64,000 nt of DNA from Syngnathus acus (lineage: Eukaryota; Chordata; Actinopteri; Syngnathiformes; Syngnathidae), in assembly GCF_901709675.1 (NCBI RefSeq), contig NC_051088.1, positions 8,954,193 to 9,018,192 of the forward strand, read 5' to 3'. Both the position numbers and the translations under genes were made by a program. Below are positions 42,201-54,531 of this stretch, piece after piece. The notes below the pieces were generated by a model. The model did not search any database and was not told where the DNA came from. It worked only from the letters and a program-made list of their open reading frames with translations. Position 1 is the stretch's first letter. The number at the start of each line of letters is the position of its first letter.

Positions 42201-43439
42201 AATTGTTTTTGTTATACTAAGGGTTTGTAGTGCATTCTCCAAGGACGACATAATTCACTTTATCATATACGTGTTCTGTTATATGTTATACTGTTCTGAT
42301 TGCCGGCTTTTTCTGTCAAGCGCATTGCGAGGTTATTCTGTCAGTTAATAAACACGGCTCACAGAGTCTGAATGTAAGACGTTTTCGGCTTGTTTTTGCC
42401 CCTATAAAGCAACTTCTACAACATTCATATTAATATTCTTCGCAATGTTTCATAATGTAAACATCACAAGGAAAATATTACAGAACATTTTTTAGTGCAG
42501 GGTCACACTCGCTTGACATTGGTGCTGGCAATGTGGGTTCATTTTCCCCCCAGTGATGATGACGATGTGAATTGTCGCTGTTTTAGGCAACAAGATCCCT
42601 ACAAACTTAAGCAGAATGGAAAATGGATGAATGGATACATGAAAACAAATAGATACAAACTTTTTTTTTTTAAGGAGAAGAGCTTGTTACTCCAAGCGAC
42701 CAGTAGGTGGAAGCATTGACCTGTGGCGTTTACGCCTCACTTTAATCGTAATTCCAGCAATACTATATAATTTTTTTTTTTTCACAGTTTGATCGTGCGT
42801 AAAGTTCATCCCAAAACGAATTGCGTTTTTTCCAAATGCTTTTTGTGTGACCTCTGAAACAAGCAACTCCTGAGATTAAGTGGGTTGGATGATTAATGAA
42901 TGAATATTTTGACAAGACTTTGCAATATGTGTTATTTATTAAACTCATTGTAAAATGTCCTATTTGACACAAACGATTAGGTTGATCTGGAATTAGGTTC
43001 ATGGCGTTGAAATGAATCAAGGGAAATGAACTCTGATGAAATATAATGTAAATAAACTAACATTGATTTTTTTAATCTATTTATGAAGAGGAATGGCATG
43101 CAACTGGGATTGAGAACTTCCAAAGACTTGTGTCCGCATCCAGATCCCCTTCCAAGGTAAGAAATAGTCAAAAAATGTGCGCAAATTATCAGTGTATATT
43201 CTAATCATTTATGTATATTAATTCATATGATAATAATTATTGGATGGATGATTTAAAAGCACGATGTTGGGGTGAACAGCTTGTGATGTCACCTGAGTGT
43301 CAAGCAGACGCAGGTGATAATCAGACTGCACGCTTGCTGATTTTCAGACAAATTAAACGTCAGGGAAAAGCAGCCAGCGCGACCACTGAGAACGCTTTGA
43401 AAAGCTGAGCCCATCATAAATTATTAATGGATCCTCCTC

Positions 43440-44425
43440 CGCCCAACACACATGTACGCAAACAATCACACACACTCACACACGCGCACACACACACGTC
43501 CATCCCTCGTAACAAATGTTAATTACACTTTGTCTTTGGCTGCCTCCTCACTCCTTCACCCTCTCTTTTTCATCCCTCCATGTCATCCATCCTTCTTTTT
43601 CACCCTCTTTTCTTGCCACTGTGTTATCAGCACATTGTCTTGTCCATATCTGGTGTCCTTGTTGACGTCACCTCCTTTGACCCCTCCTGACCATCTGTTT
43701 GTCTGGTTCAAAACAGCCATGCTCCTCGAACACTTTTAGCTGCTCAATTTTTGTCACATCTTTTCTCTCCCTCTTAATTCCTACTTTTCTTCCACCAATA
43801 TCTTGGTTTATTAGGCATCGAGCAGAGAATGCTGCAAGGTCCCTATTGTTATGTAGAAATTCTTATTATTATTCTCCCCCCCAAAAGATAAAACTTTTAT
43901 TTGAGAGGGTTATGGTCTTATGTGCCAGTACCCCGATGTGGCCAGGTTTGCGAGAGCCCTTTATAGCTGCTCGTAGCTCAGGTATTTTCTTTATTCTTCC
44001 ATCCATCCTTCCAATATCTATTCTTCCATTCATCCCTTTTTCCTCTGGATGGATGAGGGCGCAATGGCTCTTTCCACCCATCCATCTTTCCTCACTCCTG
44101 CGTTTCCATTTGTACTTTTCCTTCACTGATCCTTCCTTTCATTCTTCCTTCTGCACTTCCCTTGGTCAGTACTTCCTTCTTTTCACTCATTCATCATTGA
44201 GCAATGCTAACTCTATTCTTCCATCAATGCTTCCTTCATTTTCTTCATTCTCCCCACCCTCTCTCCTTTGCTTTTCTGCCTTTCATCCCTTCATCCCTCC
44301 TTTTGGCCACGACCCATCCTTACTTTGATTCACCTTTCTTTCCCTTAAAATATGCTCTAATCCCATGCATGGATGAATGGATGGATGGATGGACAGATAG
44401 AACGATTACATAGATAGATAGATCA
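43440..44425. repeat. Pyrimidine-rich tract with CA and (GGAT/GATA)n microsatellites
   Basis: An acacac run near 43466-43498 leads into about 800 bases dominated by C and T on the plus strand, with many ccatcc and cttcc words. It ends in ggatggatggatgga and agatagatagat runs at 44371-44424. The 209-codon frame at 43699-44328 comes from this composition and is not a gene. Confidence 0.75.
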
Positions 44426-47400
44426 TTGTTGCACAATAGAGCACATAAAATTGCAGTCAGCCATTTTGTGATGGGATTGTATCACAGCTTAACTATTCTA
44501 TCAGACTTCTTGCGTTGTGGGTGTGTGATCTTATCAGTCAATTAAAGGAGCACTGGTTCAATATGACTGGACTGAAATGACACTTTAGGCCAAGGGGACA
44601 AACGGGCCGATGAATGGATAATCACCACTGTAATGACTGAGCCGTGAATTCGCATCATCAAAGATTAAAACAGCATTCGGTGATTTGACGATGTCAGTGG
44701 TTGAGGCTGTAATCATGAAACTGCCCTTCACAGACTGCCGTGCCCTTTAAATGTAGAAACCCTACTGCATTTCAATAGCGCTTAGTTATGAGAGTGAGAT
44801 TTTCACTTCAGTTAAAATTTTATAGTCACCGTTTAAAAAGTGCAGATATGACAGGTGCAGAGGATTGACTATTAATAATGCTTTGAATATTAAAAAAAAA
44901 TCCAAAATTGTGATAACCTTGGTTCGGGCATTTTGTGTATTTTGTGAGGTTTTGGTTGTTCCCTCATGTTTTCTCTTGTTGTGTTCCCCTCAAGTTATGG
45001 CCGTGGTTGTTTCCGGTTGGTCGTCACCACAATGTAAAGGAGAGTTACGGACGGGGAGGGTAATAGTTTACTATTAGCTAAAATGCTTTCAGACTGGTTT
45101 AGCCTATTTTACTTTAATGTCTTTGAGGAAGTCAAGTCAAACCTATTCTTAACATTGAGATGTAGGTGTTCTATTCAGCCCCACTCGTCTAAACACGGTA
45201 ATCGGATTAATATTGTGTTTGTTGAATATGATTAAGCAGTCAAGCAGAAAAGTACACTTGGTTTCATGCATCTCATTTTGCCTTATACTGTCACTTGCTT
45301 TCGACTGAAAATGACATCACAGTGCCTCAGGGCTCGTATAACAACCGTCGCCGCTCACCTGTTTTCTGGGTTTGGTGATGTGACATTCACAATCTGAGCA
45401 TTTAAGCATTTTCTGTTGACAGCAAGTGGCAGTGCAAGGCAAAATGGTCACCCCTGAGATGAATAATTTTTTGGGACTTGATTTTCCCTTTAAAGCATGA
45501 CAAGACAACTCTCCTTAATGTGACAAATCTCTTTTTCAACTTCCCCCAGAGACCAAAGTGCAAGTAATCTTTTCAGATTGTTTTGCAATTAAGTTTCCAA
45601 TGCAGAAACTGGGTCAACTCTGACTTCTTCATCAACATCAGGGACAATTTTAGGGGATGCAGAGTTGGTATTAATTTCACGCTGCATGCATTTTGTTTCT
45701 ACGAGCAATGAGGAAAACAACGGAAAAAAGATCAAGTTTAATTTTCTGCCAAAACCTACATTATACCAATGGGAATTAAAGCGGTAATGTTTCCACAATA
45801 ATAAGACTCTTTGCAAAAGCACTATGGGAAAAGAACTAAGGAGAAAGAAAGACAGAAATAAGACGACGAGATTAAAGGGGAAAAATACATTGTACAGGAT
45901 TGTAAGTCACTCCTACAACAATCATTCTACAAATTGTTTCAGTCAAACAAATCTATCCCTAATTTATTTCTTTATAATCTCAGTTTCTCTTTTGATTCAA
46001 TTAATTAGGGACACTTGTACAATATAACAAGAAACAAAACTGATGATAAACTAAAATAACAACAGAATCTACAAATACAACATACAATACACAACTACAC
46101 AAAAAAATAATATTGACATTAAATAAGAACTACCAATATAATAGATGCAAGATAATTAAATATCACCAAATCTTCAACAAAATATTACGAGCTGTTACCC
46201 AAAAATACCCCTAAACAAAGTCTAAAAATATATCAAACATAAAATACTGTAATACTTAATACAACATAATAGCAATTAACTTGCAAAGAAAATATTAAGA
46301 AAATGTTTGGCATTTTTTAATGTAGACTTTTGTGGATAGGGTACATAGAGATATGTGTGTTTACAAAAAATACAATTCACCGTGACTTTGTGAACACCCT
46401 GTATGTCAGATAATTGGCTGCACTATGAAACTTGATAACACATGCTAGACTTTACCCTGTCGATCTCTCTGGGTTGCATGAATAGTGTACATTTAAAGCC
46501 TTCATTAATGGCTGCCATGTGCACACAGACACAAACACAAATACACCAGTGCACACTCTGCGGTGGATAGGTTGCCATAGTAACACCAATAGAGATTCAT
46601 GAAGCATCTTGTTTGGCCACTGCCCTTTTGAAATGATGGCTCCCTGAAGGGTTTTGCTGATGAGGGGGCAGACGAATGATAAAAACTTTCTCTTTTCTGT
46701 TTGTAATCATGATGACTGCATTCTGACTTTTATATACAAGCCAAAAAATGTATTTGGACTTCAGGTTGGAACATCTTAGCAAGGAGCTCAGGCAGACACA
46801 AAAACAGAAAACTGAACTTATGGCAAGGTGTTCCAATACTTTTGTCTATGTCGAATACTTTAATGCAGCCAAAATCATTTTGCACCACAGGAACAAACTA
46901 GTCCCCAAAATGCGAATTGAAAACCACTGGAGCAGAAAATCACTTCATCACTTGATGTGTGATTGTGTCGGCTGCGGGAGTGAGCGGTGACAAATGTGTG
47001 TGTACGTGCGTCATTTCAGTGGCTCCACAGAGGATAAATGATTAGTAGTACCTGTATTTAGACAGAGCTTTGAGCTGAGAAGATGCTATGATGCAGTGAT
47101 ATTGAAAGTCTGCCATATGAATCCTATTGACCACACTGGATCGATGCCTTCTTAACCTCTTCACCTTCTCTTATGTTCCACTGTTATCGGGAATGTCACA
47201 ATCCGAAAGGTGAGGACGTTAGCTTGAGCAAAAGTTCAGCTGGCAACATTACAAACAGTTTGTCACAGGTAGCACTCTGGACTTGTGGTTAACTTGCATG
47301 GAAATCTAGTGATTGAGTCTGGTGAGGAGTCACGTCAAGCACATTTCTGAGGCGGGGCAAACCTGAGCAATGAAATGAATCAATCAACTAGAAGCAGACG

Positions 47401-50257
47401 TGACACCAGAAAAAAAAACATGCCTTCTTTTGAAATAAAAGCATCCAGTGACATCAACTGCTGAGGTTTTAATGATGATATGTGATTCTGGTCATTTAAA
47501 ATTGAGTTTAATGCTGGTTAAACCAAACTATTCTCTCTCCTGCTAAAAAGTAAAAAAATAGCTTTGTGGGTTTCCTCCCACGTTCCAAAAGCTGTGATAG
47601 GCGCCAACTCACTCACAACTTTAATGAAGACATGAAAAATGAATGGAAAGCTGTCATAATTTCTCAAGAATAATGAGTCCAACCAGTAGGCCTACAGGTT
47701 GAAGTATCCATTTTGCCTAAAGACAACTGCAGCTTGCCTGTCATCTTAAATAATCTAAGTCTGATAGGAAATTGAGGGAATGGTGGATAAAGTCCGAATA
47801 TTTCAGTCACCATTTTGCCATAATAAAATAGTGTTTTATTATAACTGTAAATATCATTTAAAATACACGTTACAGGCTGCAGCACACCCGTATCTGTTGT
47901 GAGGATTACTGGTTTCGATGATGAATGAATGTACAAATGATTTTTAAAACAATTGCATTCCTTGAGAATAGTTATAATATGTAGTGTGAGAAAATGTATT
48001 ATTTGATTTTATAATCAAAATATCTGAAACCACTATGTGGTATTGTTTTCTTTTTTAAATTTGGTATCTTTGTGCCTTTTTTTAAAAAGAAACACTGTAT
48101 GGTTTTCACTCACTGTATTCTGATGAAGTCCCCCAATAAAATGTATTTATTTGTTATTTACGTAGTATGATTTTGCACTTATTTAAAATCACTTTGGGGA
48201 ATTAAGCATTTAATTTGATAATGATTGTTACAATTAGCATCATTATCATTTTCATTATCTTCATTAGATTCATCAGTAAAATAATATTTTATTTGCACCT
48301 TGCTATGCAATGATGACTGCAAAAAGACTAAAAAAATATGTGATCAACTTCAGTGAACTGCCTAATTCTTAATTCCTACGAGACTCACATTATCATGTGT
48401 GTTTTTTTTTTATTCAACTGTACAAAATATCAGTTTGGAATTCAAAAAAATTCATCTCTCTGCAGTTGATTCCATTGAGATTAATTATGTTGTGAGGCTT
48501 GCGTTGCTCTTCAGACCACTTCTGCATGCAAAGTAAGAAAGAAGTGCAGGAGGAAAATAAAAGAACCCAAGAAAAATTTGTGAGACAGTGTTGCAGATGT
48601 TGGTTACCATGCCAACAGCCTTGTAAAGTGGTAATGCTACTTCACACTTTGCACAATGATTTAATCACCTTACCCTGCGAGCAATGCATCATCATCAGGC
48701 TGAGTTAGGAAACACTTTCTAACGGCACAATTCACATCACAGTTTCCAAGACATTTGTGCTCCTGTTTTAACCTTTTCACTGTTGGAATTTAATTGAATG
48801 TCAACTCAGACACCAAGTGTTATTATCAACTGAGCAATGATGAATAACAGCAGCATTTAAACTATTTTATGAAGTAATTGGTTCCATCTAATTACTGTAT
48901 TGCGAGCAGACACGCCCACAGCATCCAACAGGTCTCTATTTTTCATGATTTTGCAGAATCATTTTATATACTTGCCGATTTGTTATTCATTCAAATTTAG
49001 CAGGCCCATTAGCAACTCTCTTGTCTGAGGTCTGCCAATTTATATTATTTCCATTGTACTAAGTGACGAAGTAATTTGGCCCCAGATTTTCATATAGGAC
49101 AGTCACGATTGAGCGTATATAAACTTTGCTTAGCAACAAGTGGCCATGCAAAAATTCACCAATTTCAAGATAAAAATAGTATTGACTACACATCCCTGCC
49201 TGTAAAGTAGCGGCCTCCATCAATCCTCAAATACATGACAGATGGACAGCGGTGTATGCACAAACACTCCAGAAGGTAGTCCAGAGCTGTCGGCCTTATC
49301 CGTTTGGCCCAGATGTGTTTCCAGATGCTGGTCTCCCACTGTCTCAGTCTAACTGCTGGTGTTAAAGTGGGCTATTTAAAATTAGATCAGATATCCATCA
49401 TTTCTGCAGCGTCAATGGGGTACAAAGTCAGAAGCTGGCAAGGGTGAAATCTTTCCAGCCGTTGTCCATCTGCCTCACCTCAGCACTCCGTCACCCAGAT
49501 TTAGTGGGTTTGATGACAGCGTGTTGTGCTCTGCTAAGTGCAGTGCGAAAAGGGCTGAACACACTGGGGCACAGGAAACAAAAACTTAGAAACACAGCAA
49601 ATTTTAAGGTTACTCACTGGAGATGAATTAGCAAAAAAAAGGTTGTTCTGGACGAGTTGAAGAGTGGCGGAAGGAATAAGGTGCGCCCCGCTGCAGGTCC
49701 GTGAATGTAGGTCATTCCGGAGCACGCCGACACTTTAAGAGGAGAGAAAGAAGAAAAATACAACCAAAACCGCAAAAAGGCCTCAATTTGACCAGAACTG
49801 AAATGCCAAAAAGAACCAAGGAAAACCCAATCCATAAAAGTATTATGGATAATACAAGTTCAAATTCACACTACGGTTTCCGGTGAGCTGGAGGCTTGCA
49901 TGGCTGCTTGCGTATGTAATCTGGTTCTTCATTGTGTGCAACACCGAGCAGACAGTGTGAATTCAATTTCCCTTGAGAAACCATAATGGGTGTAATAATT
50001 TACATCAAAATGATTGTCTGGTGTACTGCCATGAAACAAAATCAATACATTTTAGCAGGCTTTGTGATGAATGTGTTGATGCGTATTTTTTATCCTCCAC
50101 CATAATGAGTTTGGGCATTTCTTGACAATCCTAGTTATTTAAGCGAATTATGCATCGCTCGCAAATCAAAAATCCAACAATATAAAAGTTTCGAGCTTGA
50201 TCAGGTTTGGATCGTATTACTTAGAATTGACTCAGACGATTCTTATACAGTACTACT

Positions 50258-50561
50258 TACACTACCGTTCAAAAGTTTGGGGTCACAAAATTGTTTGGGT
50301 GACCCCAAACCTTTGAACGGTAGTGTATATATTTATTTAGATAATTATTTATAGATTATATATATAATCTTCTGTGTAAAAAATCTTATAATATATATGT
50401 ATACTTATATTCATAGATTATATATAATCTTATACAAATATAAGATATAATTTATAATATTTAATTCATAATATTTTATTATAATAATATTTACACTACC
50501 GTTCAAAAGTTTGGGGTCACCCAAACAATTTTGTGACCGCAAACTTTTGAACGGTAGTGTA
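50258..50561. mobile_element. Two snap-back palindromic MITEs in mutual inverted orientation
   Basis: Copy A (50258-50327) and copy B (50492-50561) are each 70 bases long. Each is nearly one perfect hairpin: the arm cactaccgttcaaaagtttg with ggtcac folds onto its reverse complement with one mismatch, around a 12-base loop. The loop of A (aaaattgtttgg) is the reverse complement of the loop of B, so the copies are inverted to each other. Both have TA at their ends. The 164 bases between them are almost pure A/T. The arm sequence is a familiar fish DNA-transposon end. Confidence 0.85.
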
Positions 50562-50935
50562 TGTTCCAAGACTCTGTAAATTCTTTCCGTTTTGCACCTA
50601 TGCCATCTTCTTACTCAAACTCAAGATGCAATTTCCATCAATTCTTCACATTTGAAGAGGGGCACACTGATTTCACAGGTCAATTAATTTTAATCATAGT
50701 GTGTCAATTTAATCTGAGTTCAAACGACGAGATGGACACCATGTGAAAATCTCATTAACCTTCCCACTTTGCAATCTGTTCTGCTTACCAGCAGCTCAGA
50801 GTCACTCCTGACCCATTTTGTAATTTAAGCTGTTGTATGTTGATCGTGGCAATTGATATTGACTTTGTCTTCTCAGCTTTACTGGCAACAATCCCAGCAA
50901 CATATTCAACTTCACATCTAAAAATAAGGTTCTTG

Positions 50936-51310
50936 AGTCGACCTTGGTGCACCGGTTAGCACGTCCGCCTCACATTTAGGAGGGTGCGGGTTAGATTCCA
51001 TCTCCGATCCATCTTCGTTTCCTCCCTGTGTGGAGTTTGCATGTTCTCCCCGTGCCCACGTGGGTTTTCTCCGGGCACTCCGGTTTCCTCCCACATCCCA
51101 GAAAACATGCCTGGTAGGCCAATTGAGCACTCCAAATTGCCCCTAGGTGTGAGTGCGAGCGCGGATGGTTGTTTGTCTCTGTGTGCCCTGCGATTGGCTG
51201 GCAACCGGTTCAGGGTGTCCCTCGCCTACTGCCCGATGATAGGCTCCAGCACGCCCACGACCCCCGTGGGGACAAGCGGTATGGACAATGGATGGATGGA
51301 TGGATGGATG
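50936..51310 (+). repeat. tRNA-derived SINE-like repeat with (ATGG)n tail
   Basis: The head has a pol III box A-like ggtgcaccggttagcacgtc and a box B-like gggttagattcc about 30 bases later. The body is the very common fish repeat containing gtgtggagtttgcatgttct, tcctcccacatccc and ccctgcgattggctggcaac. It ends ggataggct-like sequence, then (ATGG)n at 51290-51310. This structure fits a SINE with a LINE-derived tail. Overlapping ORFs are products of the repeat. Confidence 0.8.
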
Positions 51311-52149
51311 AAGTCCACCTTGGCTGTTGAGTGAATCGTTTTACCCCCATTGGCTATACATGACACCCCATTGGCTATACAAGACACACGCCCATACACA
51401 CAGTCTGTACTTCTATCCCATCTTAAAGGTGTTCTGTTGCCTCTTTAGCATTCAGCTGCTCCCCAATTCTCTGTCAACATTTGACTCCACGGGAGATGGA
51501 GAGCAAACTGATACAAAGAGAGGCCAAGCGCCTGCAGCTTAACACTGGCTTGAGATGGAAGAGACAGAATGACAGGCCTCTACAGATGGACGGTGACTCT
51601 CCATTCACGGCCTTCAACAAGTTATCTTTGACCTTAAACCATGTCTCTTGTGAACAACACTTGTAGGAACTGCACAAACAAAAACGTTCTCATGTAGTTA
51701 ACCCCTTGGAAGGTTTTCAATTAAATAAAGCCATGTTCTAGTGTATGAGGACGTTTTGTTGACCATATTTACTGTGTTATGAGTGACAGCCCCAAAATTC
51801 CAATAATAACATGCGAGTACACTTGAACTTCCAAAGCCAAAAGTGGAACAGTTCAGTCAAAAATGTTGTTCAATGAAAAAAAATGTCATGCGCAAAAAAT
51901 CAACCATGATACCAGTTTAGGTGTTCTCGCCTCTTGATCAAAGTTATCTGGAATAGGCTCCTTGTCATTTAAAACCTTGATGAAGACAAGTGGCAAATAG
52001 AATATAGGTAGATAGTTTGATGAATTATACATGAATGTCAGTTAGAAATGTTAGTAACTGCCTGTGTGTTTTTATAAGGGTGACACATCCTAGAATGAAT
52101 TAATTCAGTCACAATCTAAAATTTCCTTTGGGGTCATTTGTTTTGAAAT

Positions 52150-52400
52150 GAGATCTGAAGATAAAATAAGATAAGATAGAACTTGATTGATCCCACGACG
52201 GGGAAATTTGCTCGTTTCACCAGCCCAACATAGGAAAAGAAAGAAAGAATGAGAGCAGCAATATGATAAGTAAACAAGAATACACCATAAAGGGAAACTA
52301 TACACATAAGAAAATTCACAGATATCCATGATAAGAATTTTGTATCCAGCATACAGAATATGCATTATGAGTAAAGGTATGAGCATTAATGTTAATGTAC
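52150..52400. repeat. Dispersed teleost repeat of LINE/SINE-end type
   Basis: The segment ataagatagaacttgattga followed by tcccacgacggggaaatttg resembles the frequently met fish repeat usually reading cttattgatcccacaatggggaaatt. The rest, to about 52.4 kb, is A-rich. Edges are uncertain. Confidence 0.55.
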
Positions 52401-54133
52401 GTATATGTAGTATTTAAAGTGTGTTGTGTGCATTAGGTGAGGACAGTGATGGCAAAGTGATCAGGTAGGGTGACTCAGTGGACCATTACATCCCGATAGA
52501 GAGACCATACAATGTTTTTAAAAGATGATGCCTGCCTTTTAATGTGCATTATTTCTGTTGAGTCACTCAAACTTTACCTTTCATTTAAATCCCAAAGAAT
52601 GTGTTCAAGTAGGAATATTAACAAATAACTTGGCGCTTCGGACACTTTTCACATAGGTTTGGACATGATGAAATCTTTATCCCTGCTCTTTCATGTTTTA
52701 ATAGATGCCACTGTGAATTTCAAGTGGGCTTCCAATTTGATTAGGGTGGTGAGCGAGGCAGTTTATATGTCATATTCTTGCGAATATAGAGCAAAAACGG
52801 CACCTCCCTTGGGTAAGTAAATGCCATGTTTTGAACAGATTTTTTTGGAATAAATACTTGGTCAATTTAAGTTTAAAAACTATTTAAATATGCCAATCTT
52901 AAATTAAAAAGGAAGTTTTGAGGTTGTGGGTTCACTTCTGCTTCAAGCAGAGTAATTGAAATAATTAAGTGTTAATCCGCCTGTCTGTTTCATTTGCACA
53001 AAAGCTATCATCTGCATAATGAAGATGAAATTAATTTGCTCTCTCCTCCACTATCTCTGCTGGACACTCTGCCTTTTTCTCCAATCCGTGTGTGTCCTTC
53101 CTGTTGCCCTCTTCCTCTCCACAGCAATTTGCATTTAGGCTTTATCACACTTGTGTACAAGACATTATGTCAAGCTGCAGGTGCAAGATGGCTGGAAAAA
53201 GAATACAATTTTCTTCCTCGTTCTTCTTTTCAGGAATACTACAACTGTGATAATTCTGTTCATAATTTTATTTGCATCACCTATTCGATTAATATCCTGC
53301 AAATTAGCCATTGTTCACACGTTACAGAAAGTGAACACAGAATTACAGCAGACAGTTTTTCTTCTGATAAATTCAAATTTGGCGTGATGGACAAACTTTG
53401 TCCAGATGCTTAAAAGAAGAAGATTTTGAGTTTTTATTAATCTTTGGCAGCCTCATTTCATTTTCAATGCACAATAATTGGTAAATAGCTTCCAGTTTAT
53501 TACTAGAATGTAAATATTAACAGGAAATGATTATAAATTAGGCTACATTTGAGAGGTTTACATTAGACTATAATCTTGTATGTCAAATTAATGTATTTCA
53601 TAAATTTCACTAGACTACACTACAAAAAATGAACCATTTCAGGATTAACCTAAAATGTGCTATGACCTTTACAGGTGAACTTTATTTGACCTTCTCTAAA
53701 CTCTTAGATGCATATTTTCAATTGATTGGTATTAATGCCGTTTTGTTCAATTTGGTACCCCGTTGGCCCCGCCCTCTGTGCGTCCCTGCCTCTTCGTCAT
53801 GCTGTTCACATTTAGACAGAATGAGACCAAGATAATTAGGTGTTCTAACAGGACACAAACAAGACCTGTTATTGTTATGTACAGCAATTATATGGACTTT
53901 TTCAAATGTTCTATGCTAAAAAACAAAAAAACAAAATACAAAAACCTTCCTGGTTGGGCCAGAGCAGCGCCGTCAGTTTTACATTTTACGACAGTATCTT
54001 CGCTCAACGGCAACGGTACCTCTGAACTGTTTTACGGCATACATGTACATCGAGCCAGTAGCTGCTCATTCGGGCGTATTTGTATTCTGAAAATTTACAA
54101 TAGTGTCTCGTTGAAGTTTTCAAACCAGGAGAT

Positions 54134-54497
54134 ATGGATGTCGGAGAACTCTTGAATTATCAGGTGTGGATTAGGCTCCCCCCCTCACTCATCACTCTTT
54201 GATCAACTTTATGCTGCTAATATTTCCGTTGAGAATCCATTGGGTTGCGTGTGCCACTGTTAGCTGTTGTGTCTCACCGTGTGTTTTGTGTTTGCGCGTC
54301 TGCTTTAGTTTGTTAGTTGTTTGTAAAGTGTTTCAGAAGAGTTGTTTAGCGCATTACGTGGCGAGATTGCATTACTGTATCTGTCTCGTGTGTTTATCAG
54401 GGATTAATGTTCGTAACCTGCTAGCTCAAATTAGATGAATGCTGGTCCTGTGGCAGAAGACCAGTCCAGTATACAGTTTAAGTTCACATATCAGAAA

Positions 54498-54531
<34 letters not shown>

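Larger units (their letters stand above)
42095..54133. other. Intergenic DNA between the transglutaminase and ctnnbl1
   Basis: Twelve kilobases without a recognisable exon chain. A polyadenylation signal AATAAA at 42347-42352 probably ends the transglutaminase transcript. The rest holds repeat pieces: a pogo/Tigger-like tip (42.1 kb), pyrimidine-rich and (ATGG)n DNA (43.4-44.4 kb), a DNA-transposon tip near 46.83 kb (ggtgttccaatacttttgtc), a repeat scrap near 47.57-47.60 kb, a palindromic pair (50.3-50.6 kb), a SINE-like repeat (50.9-51.3 kb) and another dispersed repeat (52.1-52.4 kb). Several frames of 60-210 codons exist, but they are low-complexity or unfamiliar. Confidence 0.6.

Noticed and set aside
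43699-44328. 209-codon ORF
   Set aside because: It arises from a C/T-rich tract; the translation is Ser/Leu/Phe/Pro low complexity, and the opposite strand also stays open for long stretches.
51481-51666. Charged 61-codon ORF (opens MTPREMESKL) as a possible exon
   Set aside because: It looks coding-like in composition, but I found no matching neighbouring exons and no family resemblance.
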